Source: Paremcibacter congregatus (GTDB lineage: Bacteria > Pseudomonadota > Alphaproteobacteria > Sphingomonadales > Emcibacteraceae). Taken from it: 64,000 nucleotides of DNA. The notes under the pieces were generated by a model that had not been told where the DNA came from, did no database searches, and was given only the letters and a program-made list of their open reading frames with translations. Where the stretch lies: assembly GCF_006385135.1 (NCBI RefSeq), contig NZ_CP041025.1, positions 899,501-963,500 of the forward strand, written 5' to 3'. Below are positions 7,190 to 17,188 of this stretch, in pieces; positions within the stretch are counted from its first letter, which is position 1; every line of letters starts with the position of its first letter. The position numbers and the translations under genes are program-made.

Positions 7190-9244
7190 ATGAAATTACA
7201 TACAGGATTTAAATATGTCAGCATGGTCGCAGCCGTTGCGCTGCTGGCAGCCTGTAATGACGAGGCCTCAACGGATAAAACGGTGGCAGCGCCACTTGAC
7301 TCCGGTGTGCTGACGGCCAATATGGATACAGGCGTCAAGCCGGGAGATGATTTCTTCGAATATGTCAACGGCACTTGGCTGAAGAATTATGTCATTCCGG
7401 AAGACAAGGCGAGTTACGGTACTTTCTATAAATTATACGAGCAGTCTCAGGATGCGGTGAAGGAAATCATCGACACATCTGCTGCAGGGCCGCAAGAGGC
7501 CGGCTCCAACGAGCAAAAGGTTGGAGGATTGTATAATTCCTACATGAATATGGAACAGCGCAACGCCACGGGCACGGCGCCTTTGATGGCGGTATTTGCC
7601 GATGTGGACGCCTTGTCGGATGACAAGGCGCTGTTTGCCTATTTCGCAACATCCATCCGGGCCGGTTTTGGGGCTCCTTTTAATTTCTATATTGACGGTG
7701 ATGCCAAGGATCCGACCAAATACGCGATGTATACCAGCCAGTCCGGCCTTGGACTGCCGGATCGGGAATATTACCTGAAAGAGGATGATGAATCTGCTGA
7801 TATCCGCAGCAAATATGTTGCACATATCGAGAAAATGCTGGCCCTGGCCGGGGTGGAAAATGCTGCAGAAAATGCTGCAGCAATTATGGCGCTGGAAACC
7901 AAAATTGCGACAGCTCATTGGAAGAAGGAAGATAACCGCGATACGGTCAAAACTTATAATGTTAGGGACCGGGCCGGGCTTAAGGCGATGATGCCCGACT
8001 TTGACTGGGATGGCTATTTCACCACGTTCGGCACTGCGGATCTGGAAAGCATGGTGATCGCGCAGCCGAGCTATTTCGAGGCCTTGAACGGCATTGTAAC
8101 GGAAACACCACTGGATGTCTGGAAGACGTATTTCAAATGGCGGGCTCTGACCAGCATGGCGACCTACCTCAATGAAGATCTCGACAAGCAGAATTTCGAT
8201 TTCTACTCGAAAACCCTGAGCGGGGTACCGAAACAGCGGCCACAGTGGAAACGGGCTGTAAGTACCGTCAATGGCCATCTTGGTGAGGTGATCGGCAAGG
8301 TTTATGTCACCAAACATTTCAAACCGGAAGCCAAGGGACGTATGCTGGAACTGGTCGGTAACCTGACACAGGCCTATGAAAACAGCATCAAGAAACTGGA
8401 CTGGATGGGTGAAGAAACCAAGCTGAAGGCGCTTGAAAAACTGAACAAATTTACACCAAAAATCGGTTATCCCGATATCTGGAAAGATTATTCCAAGCTG
8501 GAAATCAAGGGCGATGACCTGTTTGGCAATATTATCCGTTCCAATAGCGTCGTTCATGATCGGGAAATCGCCAAACTCGGCGGGCCGATCCAGCGGCATC
8601 TCTGGTTTATGAATCCACAGACCGTTAACGCCTATTACAATCCTTCTATGAACGAGATTGTCTTCCCGGCCGCCATCCTGCAGCCTCCATTCTTTGGCAT
8701 GTCAACGGATGACGCCGTGAATTACGGCGCGATCGGTGGTGTAATCGGTCACGAAATTGGTCACGGATTTGATGACCAGGGCAGCACCTATGACGGGGAT
8801 GGGGCGCTGAAAGACTGGTGGACTGAGGCGGATAAAGCCGAATTCAAGAAACGCACCAGCGCTTTGGTGGAACAGTATAATGGTTTCAAGGTGTTTGATG
8901 ACCTTAATGTCAATGGCGAGTTCACGCTCGGTGAGAATATCGGTGACCTGGGTGGCTTGAGCATCGCGATTAAAGCTTATCATCTTTCCCTGAATGGCAA
9001 GCCGGCTCCGGTGATTGACGGCCTGACCGCCGAGCAGCGAATTTTCATCGGATGGGCCCAGGCCTTTATGGGAAAAATGCGGGAGAAAACAGCGCGACAG
9101 CAAATTGCGACGGACCCACATTCTCCTGCACGTTTCCGGGTGAATGGTGTGGTGCGCAATATCCCTGAATTTTATGATGCTTTCGGCGTCAAGCCGGGAG
9201 ATAAACTTTATCTGCCACCGGAAGACCGGGTTAAAATCTGGTAG
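7190..9244 (+). CDS. M13-family zinc metallopeptidase, lipoprotein (PepO/neprilysin-like)
   Basis: This 684-residue protein has a lipoprotein signal ending at Cys22 (ALLAAC). The N-terminal M13 domain is followed by the zinc site His521-Glu-Ile-Gly-His525 and the third ligand Glu582 in GENIGDLGG. The C-terminus carries VNGVVRNIPEFYDAFGVKPGDKL, typical of neprilysin-like enzymes. It should be an envelope-anchored endopeptidase cleaving short peptides. The gene starts 25 bp after phaR but probably has its own role, and a terminator follows. Confidence 0.95.
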   Translation: MKLHTGFKYVSMVAAVALLAACNDEASTDKTVAAPLDSGVLTANMDTGVKPGDDFFEYVNGTWLKNYVIPEDKASYGTFYKLYEQSQDAVKEIIDTSAAGPQEAGSNEQKVGGLYNSYMNMEQRNATGTAPLMAVFADVDALSDDKALFAYFATSIRAGFGAPFNFYIDGDAKDPTKYAMYTSQSGLGLPDREYYLKEDDESADIRSKYVAHIEKMLALAGVENAAENAAAIMALETKIATAHWKKEDNRDTVKTYNVRDRAGLKAMMPDFDWDGYFTTFGTADLESMVIAQPSYFEALNGIVTETPLDVWKTYFKWRALTSMATYLNEDLDKQNFDFYSKTLSGVPKQRPQWKRAVSTVNGHLGEVIGKVYVTKHFKPEAKGRMLELVGNLTQAYENSIKKLDWMGEETKLKALEKLNKFTPKIGYPDIWKDYSKLEIKGDDLFGNIIRSNSVVHDREIAKLGGPIQRHLWFMNPQTVNAYYNPSMNEIVFPAAILQPPFFGMSTDDAVNYGAIGGVIGHEIGHGFDDQGSTYDGDGALKDWWTEADKAEFKKRTSALVEQYNGFKVFDDLNVNGEFTLGENIGDLGGLSIAIKAYHLSLNGKPAPVIDGLTAEQRIFIGWAQAFMGKMREKTARQQIATDPHSPARFRVNGVVRNIPEFYDAFGVKPGDKLYLPPEDRVKIW

Positions 9245-9271
9245 CTTTCGGGCAGAAACTGAACGGAAAAG

Positions 9272-9295
9272 GGCGGCCTGCGGGTCGCCTTTTTT
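9272..9295 (+). terminator. Rho-independent terminator after the M13 peptidase gene
   Basis: A 7-bp GC-rich stem (GGCGGCC/GGTCGCC with one G-T pair) with a 4-base loop is followed by six T. It overlaps the last codon of the convergent mnmC gene. Confidence 0.85.
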
Positions 9296-11240
9296 ATGGC
9301 GCTTTGCGCAGGGCGCGGACCATAAAGCGGGCGGGGAGCAGGGCTTCGATCAAAGATCGAGGCAGCGGTAAGGCGTCTCCGGCGATAAATCCGCTGATGA
9401 GTTCTGCCAGTAGTGGCGCTGTCATAAAACCGCGCGCACCAAGACCACTGTTGATATACAGATGGGGATGGTAAGGGGCCACCGGGAAAGTTTTGTGGCG
9501 GGGGCCGTGATGCAAGTCGGCATAAGCCGTCTGGTAGGCAGCCATGTCGGGAACAGGACCGCATACCGGCAGGTGATCCGGGCTATAGGCGCGGATGGCG
9601 GCGCGTCCGCCAATGATGCAATCTGAGCTGAGGTGCGGGCCGGCCTCTGGCCAGAGGTCGGCGAGAGTGGCGAGGTTTTTTTCATGATCTTCAGGACGGA
9701 GAGTATTATCCAGACTGCCGCGCTGAAAAGTAGCGCCGGTGACCAGAACAGATTTTCCCGCCACTTCAACAGGGGGGACAAGATAACCCGCCCCGCAACG
9801 GGCCTGTTCGGGAGGGGATGGCAGCTTGTCGGCCTCAAGAAGACTGATCTGGCCGCGCACGGGCTCCAGCGGCAGAGTATCTGTCTGGGGATAACCTGTG
9901 GCGGCGGGTCCACTGCAAATAACGATGGCATCGGCGCTATAGGGCGTTGTCTCTGTTCCACAGGTCAAGGTCCAGTGATCGCTGTAGGATAGGGATGTAA
10001 TCCGACTTTTTACGGTTCGGGGCAGGTGGGCCTCGAGCGCTTCCCTGATTTGTGGCGGGCGGAGGCTGACGCATTCTGGAAAAAGTACCGCGCCGTTCGG
10101 CCCGGCGCTGACAAAATCATGGGGAAACGGGGGATGAGAGAGGAACGAGATGAATTTTTCGTCTTCTGACGGGCGCGCGGGATATTTGTTTAATCCTCTG
10201 GATAAAACAGCGTTCGGCATATGGGCCGTGTAATAATCAAGGGCGTGAAACAGGGCGCTGCGGGAAAACTGGGCTTCTGCCGTGTCGCCTCCCGTGACCG
10301 GCGGGTCGATGATGGCGGCCGGATTACCGGAAGCCTGGCTCATGGAGGACGCCTCTGCCTCGAAGACGGTAACCTGATAGCCCCGGTTTTGTAGAGCCAG
10401 AGCCGTGGTCAGTCCGGCGATGCCCCCCCCGATGATTGCTACATGGCGGCCTTGGCTTAGCGGTTCGGGGCGGTGGTACCAAGGGGGGAGGTCAGAACTT
10501 GAGGGCCCGGTAAAGCAACCTCGCATACATTCACGTTTTGCCCCGTAACCCGGCTCTTTTTGTATTCTGAAACCGGCGTCTTCCAGGCCGCGGCGGACGA
10601 AACCAGCGGCGGTGAAGGTGGCGAGCCGGGCCTCCGGAGCGGCCAGGCGAGCGCATTGTCTAAAGATTTCGGACGTCCACATATCCTGATTACGTTTTGG
10701 CGCGAAGCCATCAAGGTAGATGGCGTCGACGGATGCTTCGAGGCCGGACAGGTTGTGGGCACTGTCGCCGATCAGCAGCAGCAAGGTCACACGCCCTCCC
10801 AGAAGGGTGAAATGATGGTAGCCTTGTGAACGCAACCCATAGACCGCAAGCAGAGCGTCCCGTTGTTCATCAAGTTCGGGCCAGGGGCTGAGGGCCCGTC
10901 GGATATCAGTAGGGGACAGTGGATGTTTTTCTGTTGCGATATAGGTCAGGCGCGCATTCTTCGGGGCGGTTTTTGCCCAGGCCTGACAGGTCATGACAAA
11001 ATTAAGTCCGGTGCCAAAGCCGTTCTCCAGCAGGGTAAGATGGTCCTTGTTTCGCCATAATTCCGGGGCATGGATGCCTTGAAGGAAAACATAACGGCTT
11101 TCGTTCAGACCATTCTCGGATGAGAAGTAAATATCCCCATAGCGCCGGGAAGCCGGTGTACGGTCATCGGGCCAGTGGATGTCTTTTTGCAGCATTTGCC
11201 GGTCAAGCTCACTTTCGTTTTGCAGAGGTATGGTGTACAT
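9294..11240 (-). CDS. mnmC: Bifunctional tRNA mnm5s2U34 biosynthesis protein MnmC
   Basis: The N-terminal methyltransferase half carries GFGTGLNF (SAM binding) and the MnmC pattern DAIYLDGFAPKRNQDMW. The C-terminal FAD oxidase half begins VAIIGGGIAGLTTALAL and ends INSGLGARGFMTAPLLAE. The enzyme removes the carboxymethyl group from cmnm5(s2)U34 of tRNA and methylates the product to mnm5(s2)U. I chose the ATG at 11240 (MYTIPL) because AAGG precedes it at good spacing; the longer start at 11267 has no ribosome site. Length is 648 residues, close to the 668 of E. coli MnmC. Its start is only 27 bp from the divergent gene. Confidence 0.93.
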   Translation of the reverse strand: MYTIPLQNESELDRQMLQKDIHWPDDRTPASRRYGDIYFSSENGLNESRYVFLQGIHAPELWRNKDHLTLLENGFGTGLNFVMTCQAWAKTAPKNARLTYIATEKHPLSPTDIRRALSPWPELDEQRDALLAVYGLRSQGYHHFTLLGGRVTLLLLIGDSAHNLSGLEASVDAIYLDGFAPKRNQDMWTSEIFRQCARLAAPEARLATFTAAGFVRRGLEDAGFRIQKEPGYGAKRECMRGCFTGPSSSDLPPWYHRPEPLSQGRHVAIIGGGIAGLTTALALQNRGYQVTVFEAEASSMSQASGNPAAIIDPPVTGGDTAEAQFSRSALFHALDYYTAHMPNAVLSRGLNKYPARPSEDEKFISFLSHPPFPHDFVSAGPNGAVLFPECVSLRPPQIREALEAHLPRTVKSRITSLSYSDHWTLTCGTETTPYSADAIVICSGPAATGYPQTDTLPLEPVRGQISLLEADKLPSPPEQARCGAGYLVPPVEVAGKSVLVTGATFQRGSLDNTLRPEDHEKNLATLADLWPEAGPHLSSDCIIGGRAAIRAYSPDHLPVCGPVPDMAAYQTAYADLHHGPRHKTFPVAPYHPHLYINSGLGARGFMTAPLLAELISGFIAGDALPLPRSLIEALLPARFMVRALRKAP

Positions 11241-11267
11241 AAAGACCTTATTGAAAAGGAAAAACAA

Positions 11268-11906
11268 ATGAAAAATACCAGGGTGCTGGAAAAAATGCGG
11301 TCAACAAGCAGTGGGCTTATAGGGTTTTGCCTTGTTTTGGTGGTCGGGGTGATGTCTGGAACGGTGCCTGCTGACGCGGCAAAAAAAGAAAAACGTGTCG
11401 TGCCATGTGCTCATCCGATGTTTCGCACTCTTGATTTTTGGGTTGGGGACTGGAAAGTGTTTCACAAGGAAACCGGGGAACTCGCCGCTTTTGACAGGGT
11501 TGGCCGGACTTTGAAAGGCTGCGCCATTCAACAGAGCTTTATCTCTTTGGATGATCATTTCTCCTCTCCTATGGTGCCTTTTCGCATGAATGGCAAAAGC
11601 CTGACGGCTTTTAATGGGCAGCAGTGGGTGCAGTTATGGGTAGATAATCAGGCCGGTTCCCAGGTTATCAAGGGCGGTCCGGAAGACGACAAGTTTGTTC
11701 TCAGATCAGAAGTGCCGGTTATGGGCCATGATTACAAACTGACCTGGCAGCAGCAGAAGGACGGTACAGTCCGTCATACGGCGCGGCGCAAGAAGGTTGA
11801 GGCTGAAACCTGGGATATCCTGTTCGACTTCATTTATCGTCGTAATGTGGGTAATGTCCCTTTGCCTGATGAACCGATAGAGGAAGACGACGACGTATCA
11901 CAATGA
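11268..11906 (+). CDS. Exported protein of unknown function
   Basis: This 212-residue protein has a signal peptide (GLIGFCLVLVVGVMSGTVPADA, roughly 16-37) followed by a soluble domain. The block HPMFRTLDFWVGDWKVF and the later GKSLTAFNGQQWVQLWVDNQ resemble DUF1579-type beta-barrel proteins that start LDFWVGEW. The start at 11268 has GGAAAAA before it; a second ATG at 11295 is also possible. The C-terminus is acidic (EPIEEDDDV). No catalytic role can be assigned. Confidence 0.8.
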   Translation: MKNTRVLEKMRSTSSGLIGFCLVLVVGVMSGTVPADAAKKEKRVVPCAHPMFRTLDFWVGDWKVFHKETGELAAFDRVGRTLKGCAIQQSFISLDDHFSSPMVPFRMNGKSLTAFNGQQWVQLWVDNQAGSQVIKGGPEDDKFVLRSEVPVMGHDYKLTWQQQKDGTVRHTARRKKVEAETWDILFDFIYRRNVGNVPLPDEPIEEDDDVSQ

Positions 11907-12024
11907 TGTGACTATTATTCCGGTGTATTTTATAGTTTGTTTACGTTTTCACAAGGAACGTTGTGCCATGATGGGGGCATAGAATGTGGGGGGAATGTCC
12001 GGTAAAATGTAAGGTTGGCGTCGT

Positions 12025-14340
12025 ATGAATATGCTCTGTACAGGTATGAAACTGATGATCCCGTTGGTGGGGTGCCTAAGTCTTGGCGCGTGCGGTGGAT
12101 CGTCAGGCAGCACGGCAAGTCCGACGGCAGTGATTGGAACGGCACCGCCGCCCCCGGCGGAACCGGTGAATTACGATACAGCGGAATATCGCCATAATTA
12201 CGGACTGGCGCAGATCAACGCCCTGACCGCCTACGAGCAAGGCGCTACCGGCGGCGGCATTACTGTGGCAGTGATTGATTCCGGTGTGGATGTTGACCAC
12301 CCGCAAATCGAGGCCAATATTCATCCCGACAGCACCAATATTGTCACCGGCAATAAAAATGACCTTAATGATATAGACGGACATGGCACGGCAGTGGCCG
12401 GAGTGATTGCTGCGGTTCGTGATCCGGAGAACAATGCCAGTACCAATGTGCATGGGGTGGCCTTCGACGCCAAGGTGATGGCCCTGAACACGGCCTCGGT
12501 CGGCAGTTGCGAAGGGGACGGTTGCTCATTCTATGACAGTGATATTGCGGCGGCACTGGATTATGCCCGTGTTCGAGGGGTGAAAGTGGTCAATATCAGC
12601 TTGGGGGGAGATGATTTTAATACCCAGTTACTGGTGGATGCCTATAAACGGGCGGTGGATGCCGGCATGTTGATTGTAATCGCTGCCGGTAATCGGGATG
12701 AGGGAGATACGGACGCTGATATTGCGCGACCGGAAAATTCCGCCTCGGTGGCCTGGGCCGACTGGGCCAACGGGCAGATTATTGTGGCCGGCGCCGTAGA
12801 TAGCAGCAAAACCATTTCTGTGTTCAGTCACCGGGCTGGACCCGTCGCCAAGGATGTTTTTCTGGTCGCCGCCGGCGACAGCATTCTAACCCTTGGGGAG
12901 GGCGGGAAGTATTTCTATTATTCCGGGACCTCTTTCGCGACACCGCATATTGCCGGTGCGGCGGCGCTTCTGATGGATGCATTTCCCAATCTGACTGGTA
13001 AGACGGCAGCCGATCTGTTGTTTGATACGGCAACGGATCTGGGGGATGCAACGATTTATGGTCAGGGCCTGATCAATTTGCAGGAAGCCTTCCAGCCGCA
13101 GGGCACGAGTTCCGTCGCGGTGCGGAGTGCTGCGGGCACCACGGTTGTGGTGAGCCCCGGGGACAGTGTCATGCTAGGCGGGGCGGCCTTCGGTTCTTTT
13201 GCCGGTCTTTCATCGGCGGTGAGCCATTCCATGTTGCTTGACGGGTATAACCGGTCTTTCCAGCTTGACCTTGGCCAGCAGATATTTCATGACGAAGATC
13301 CTTTGCAGCTGGAAACGCTGGTTGGGTCCCGCAAGGGGGCGAGACGGGCTGATTTGCCGTTGAACCGCCGTAGTCAGGTAACGTTGAGCTGGCGCGAGGG
13401 CAGTGATATGCGTGAGGTGGAAGAGCGATATTTCTCTCATCAAAATCAGGTTCAGAACCGATATCGTGATCTGAGGATGAAGGTTGACCTGTCTTTTGAC
13501 GGGGGGCAAAAACTGACGTTTGGGCAAGGTCATTCATTAAAGGAAACCTTGGAAGATTATGACGGTGACGCTTTCTTGACCATAGGCAAGGGTGACTTTA
13601 TGGCGCTGGCCAGTGGGTCGGACAGTCAGAATGTCGCTTACAAGAAAAAGCTAAGCGCCAAAACCGGGCTGACCTTGGCATTGAGCCATAAGTCACAGGA
13701 CTGGGCGCTTTATAACTTGAAATCGAACAGCTATCTGGCGATGACCCGCTGGGATCATCGCCTGTCAGACACGGTGCATGTGGGGATTGATCTTGGCCTG
13801 ATGGCGGAAGAGGGGGGCGTGCTTGGCAGTCTGTCAGGTGGTGCAATATCCCTGGGGGACGGTGCGGCAACAAATTTCCTTGCCACCCGTCTGACCTGGA
13901 AGATGAATGATCATTTGAGGTTCTTCTCTACCGCGACCCTTGGGAGAACCAAGGTGCACGCGGCGACGTTCAGTTTGATAGAAGGTGTGTCTACTGTCAC
14001 GTCCCAAAGTTTTTCCGGGGGTTTGATCGGCCAGTCGTTATTCCGGAACGGGGATCGCTTGAGCTTGGCGGCCAGTCAGCCGCTACGGGTCAGAGGAGGG
14101 ACAGCCAGGGTAGCGCAGGTCAGAGAGCGGGATTATGCTACCGATGTCCTGTCCTTCGCGACACAGCAGGTGGCCTTGCGTCCGACCGGACGCGAGATTG
14201 ATATCGAGCTGGCGTATCAGATCGGTAATGTCTGGGGGGCCGATGTGGCGTTGAATGCGCTGCATCAAATTAATCCAAATCATGACAGCTATGCGCCAGA
14301 CAATAGTGCACTGATGATCCGCTTTGGATCCAGTTTCTAA
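12025..14340 (+). CDS. Subtilisin-family (S8) serine protease lipoprotein with barrel-like C-terminus
   Basis: This 771-residue protein has a lipobox (LSLGAC, Cys23), a Pro-rich linker, and an S8 catalytic domain with Asp85 (VIDSGVD), His120 (DGHGTAVAG) and Ser303 (GTSFATPHIAGAA). After about residue 370 comes a 400-residue region of alternating polar/hydrophobic strands ending in Phe (RFGSSF), as in autotransporter beta-domains. I infer an outer-membrane-displayed protease. The lipobox together with a barrel-like tail is unusual. It could be a diverged autotransporter subtilase whose passenger is lipid-anchored. Confidence 0.85.
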   Translation: MNMLCTGMKLMIPLVGCLSLGACGGSSGSTASPTAVIGTAPPPPAEPVNYDTAEYRHNYGLAQINALTAYEQGATGGGITVAVIDSGVDVDHPQIEANIHPDSTNIVTGNKNDLNDIDGHGTAVAGVIAAVRDPENNASTNVHGVAFDAKVMALNTASVGSCEGDGCSFYDSDIAAALDYARVRGVKVVNISLGGDDFNTQLLVDAYKRAVDAGMLIVIAAGNRDEGDTDADIARPENSASVAWADWANGQIIVAGAVDSSKTISVFSHRAGPVAKDVFLVAAGDSILTLGEGGKYFYYSGTSFATPHIAGAAALLMDAFPNLTGKTAADLLFDTATDLGDATIYGQGLINLQEAFQPQGTSSVAVRSAAGTTVVVSPGDSVMLGGAAFGSFAGLSSAVSHSMLLDGYNRSFQLDLGQQIFHDEDPLQLETLVGSRKGARRADLPLNRRSQVTLSWREGSDMREVEERYFSHQNQVQNRYRDLRMKVDLSFDGGQKLTFGQGHSLKETLEDYDGDAFLTIGKGDFMALASGSDSQNVAYKKKLSAKTGLTLALSHKSQDWALYNLKSNSYLAMTRWDHRLSDTVHVGIDLGLMAEEGGVLGSLSGGAISLGDGAATNFLATRLTWKMNDHLRFFSTATLGRTKVHAATFSLIEGVSTVTSQSFSGGLIGQSLFRNGDRLSLAASQPLRVRGGTARVAQVRERDYATDVLSFATQQVALRPTGREIDIELAYQIGNVWGADVALNALHQINPNHDSYAPDNSALMIRFGSSF

Positions 14341-14376
14341 GTCTTGTAAATTAAAAAGAAGAACCGGCTGTTCAGA

Positions 14377-16656
14377 TTAAATACCGTGTTTCTCGTTGTG
14401 GGCAAGAACCCAGTTTTCAAATTCATCAACAGGCAGTGGCTTGCTGAAATGGTAGCCCTGCAGGACATCACAGCCTTTTTGTCGCAGAATCTGGACCTGC
14501 TCTTCGGTTTCCACGCCTTCTGCGACCACGGAAAGGCCGAGACTGTGCCCCAGGCGAATAACCGCATCGGTAATGGCGGCGTCGTCATGATCTTCGGTGA
14601 TGTCGCGGATAAATGACTGGTCTATTTTCAGCTGATGTACGGAAAAGCGTTTCAGATACGCCAGAGAAGAATAGCCGGTGCCAAAGTCATCAATGGCGAG
14701 AGATATTCCCATGTCGGCGAGGATTTCCAGTTTGCGGGCCACGGCATCAGTATCACCGATCACCATACCTTCGGTGATTTCAAGCTCTAACCGGCTGGGG
14801 TCAAGCTGGGCGCCTTCCAGAGCGCACTTCACATTATCGACGAATTCCTTGGTCTGGAACTGCCGTGCGGAAATATTGACGCAGGTACGGAAATAGGGCA
14901 TTCCCTTGTTCTGCCATTTCTTGGCCTGCAGACAGGCCATTTCAAGAATTTTCTGCCCCAGATCAAGCATAAGATCTGAATTCTCGGCAATGGGAATGAA
15001 GAAAAAGGGCGGAATCATACCTTTTTCCGGATGTTGCCAGCGGATCAGGGCTTCGGCGCCAAGAACGCTATAATCTACGGTGTCCAGCATGGGTTGGAAA
15101 TGCAAAACCAGTTCATCTTGGTTAATGGCTTTTTTCAAATCAATTTCGATCTGTTTTTCTGCCTTGGCGCGGGAATCCATATCGGAATCATACAGGCAGA
15201 AAGTATTCTTGCCGTCATGTTTTGCCTGATAGAGCGCCACATCGGCCATGCGAATGAGTTCTTCCGGTTTTTCTGAATCGAGAGGAAAGAAGCTTATGCC
15301 GATGCTGGTGCCGATCTGATGCTGATGATCTTCTATTTCAATGGGTTTGCTGACCGCGTCGAGGATGCGTTGGGCGGCCCTGGTGATGTTCTTGGTTTCT
15401 TCTACGTTGGTAAAGATAATGGCAAATTCATCACCGCCGAGCCGGGCGACGGTATCGACTTCGCGGGCGCAACTTTCCAGACGATTGGCAACGATCCGAA
15501 GCAACTTGTCCCCGGTTGCATGACCGTGCATGTCATTGACAGGTTTAAAGCCGTCGAGATCGAGAAACATCACCGCAACCTTGTTGTTCATTCGCAATGC
15601 CATACGCATGGCCTCGTCCAGACGTTGCTGCAACAGATTGCGGTTGGCAAGACCCGTCAAGCTGTCATGCAAGGCCATCTCACGGATGAGCGTCTCGGCT
15701 TCGTGACGTTCCGTGACGTCGGAAATGACGATGGTATATTGTTTGTGACCGCTGACAAGCACGTCCTGGACCGACAATTCCACGGGAAAGCTTGTGCCGC
15801 ATTTTTTGTGTCCGGTTCCGGTGTGGTTGCGGAACCGGTCATCGGATGTCAGGGAGACAATAAAATGTTCCATATCGGCTTCCGATGCGACATGGGTGCT
15901 GTCCATCAGAAACAGCAGGTTTTTTCCAAGGACATCCTGAGTTGAATACCCGAAGGTCTTGCTGACTGAATTGTTGCATGTCAGGATTGTGCCTTTGGGG
16001 TCAATGGTCACCAGAACATCATTGATGGCATTGAGGATGGCCTCAATATGTTTTGCCGAATTTTCTGCGGATTCCCGGGTCAGGGCCAGTTCTTCTGCCA
16101 TCTGAACCGCTTTTGAAGCCTCCTGCTCCATGATCTCCCGGTCGCGTTCGGCTTCGAGCAGGCGAATGTTATGTTCTTCATGTTCTTCGCTTGACTTTGT
16201 TGACAAGGCGGGTCGGGAACTTATATGCGGGTACTGGTTCACCAGTAAAGAAATATCTGAAAAGGTCAGAATGACGCCCACACCGGGAATGACCTCGCCC
16301 TTGATGTCGAGTATTTTTACTGGCGACAGGCGATATTCATAATTGAAAGGGAAGAGATCATCTGCAGTTTCCGCCTTGGAAAGTTCTTCCAATATCTTGC
16401 TGGCGAACTGATTTTGTGCCGAGGTTTCTTCATCCCACTTGATATAAAGGATGTTCGTGAGGGTCAGTTTGGTGGTGAGCTTTTGGGGATCTATTTCCAA
16501 TATCTTGGCAAGCTTCTTGTTCCACATGTTGAGTGACAAGTCATGCGAAAAGAGCGCCACACCATGAGGCAGACCGTCCAGAATTTCCGGCAAGCCGCTG
16601 ATAGGGGTGGTCTTTTTATCTTTACGTTTTATTACGCTAACGACTTTACTGCACAT
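14377..16656 (-). CDS. PAS-GGDEF-EAL cyclic-di-GMP signalling protein
   Basis: This 759-residue protein has two PAS-like modules (about 25-140 and 203-318) separated by a Glu-rich coiled coil (155-200). A GGDEF domain follows, with motif at 407-411 and an intact inhibitory RxxD site at 398-401. The EAL domain has EAL at 535-537 plus DDFGTGYSSL, KIDQSFI, EGVET and QGYHFSKP. Both catalytic motifs are intact, so it could make and break c-di-GMP in response to a PAS ligand. No membrane segments are seen, so it is likely cytosolic. It is convergent with the subtilase gene. Confidence 0.95.
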   Translation of the reverse strand: MCSKVVSVIKRKDKKTTPISGLPEILDGLPHGVALFSHDLSLNMWNKKLAKILEIDPQKLTTKLTLTNILYIKWDEETSAQNQFASKILEELSKAETADDLFPFNYEYRLSPVKILDIKGEVIPGVGVILTFSDISLLVNQYPHISSRPALSTKSSEEHEEHNIRLLEAERDREIMEQEASKAVQMAEELALTRESAENSAKHIEAILNAINDVLVTIDPKGTILTCNNSVSKTFGYSTQDVLGKNLLFLMDSTHVASEADMEHFIVSLTSDDRFRNHTGTGHKKCGTSFPVELSVQDVLVSGHKQYTIVISDVTERHEAETLIREMALHDSLTGLANRNLLQQRLDEAMRMALRMNNKVAVMFLDLDGFKPVNDMHGHATGDKLLRIVANRLESCAREVDTVARLGGDEFAIIFTNVEETKNITRAAQRILDAVSKPIEIEDHQHQIGTSIGISFFPLDSEKPEELIRMADVALYQAKHDGKNTFCLYDSDMDSRAKAEKQIEIDLKKAINQDELVLHFQPMLDTVDYSVLGAEALIRWQHPEKGMIPPFFFIPIAENSDLMLDLGQKILEMACLQAKKWQNKGMPYFRTCVNISARQFQTKEFVDNVKCALEGAQLDPSRLELEITEGMVIGDTDAVARKLEILADMGISLAIDDFGTGYSSLAYLKRFSVHQLKIDQSFIRDITEDHDDAAITDAVIRLGHSLGLSVVAEGVETEEQVQILRQKGCDVLQGYHFSKPLPVDEFENWVLAHNEKHGI

Positions 16657-16870
16657 TGAAGAAAGCTCTTCTATATAAATAATTTGCCATAGTCTATAAT
16701 GGGGGGCTTAATAGTCAGTTAATGATGGGGGTGAGAAAACAAAGAATTGTAATAAAAATGTATATGTCTGTTTTAATTATGATATTTTGCGTCAAAGCAG
16801 TGGTTTTTTTTCCTGAAAATCCATTCTGTATAACAATTTACTTAATTAGATTAATCTTAATTGGTGGTGT

Positions 16871-17140
16871 ATGAAAGTCAATAATCCTGCAGATGTGGCG
16901 GGGGGGAAATCGGCCCCTTTGGACCTGGATGTAAGGGGCCATAAATGTCCGATCCCGATCCTGCGTTTGCGTCGTTGTCTTGAAGGACAGGCGGCGGGAA
17001 CCTATATCAGGATTACGGCCACCGATCCAATGACGCAGATTGATATCCCGCATTTCTGTCAGCAGGCCGGCCATATGCTGATAGAGCAGACGGAGATCGG
17101 AGAGAATTTGTATTTTCTGATCAAAAAAACTGGTGATTGA
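16871..17140 (+). CDS. TusA/SirA-family sulfur-carrier protein
   Basis: This 89-residue protein has the TusA fold signature LDVRGHKCPIPILRLRR, with the sulfur-accepting Cys26 in CPxP, and the second conserved block ITATDPMTQIDIPHFCQQAGH. Such proteins pass persulfide sulfur to acceptors in tRNA thiolation or cofactor synthesis. It is the first gene of a plus-strand cluster with a SufE-like protein and a truncated haemoglobin. Confidence 0.92.
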   Translation: MKVNNPADVAGGKSAPLDLDVRGHKCPIPILRLRRCLEGQAAGTYIRITATDPMTQIDIPHFCQQAGHMLIEQTEIGENLYFLIKKTGD

Positions 17141-17188
17141 TGACTGAAAGGTTTATCACAGGGACATCTTTGGAAAGCAGAGTAATCT

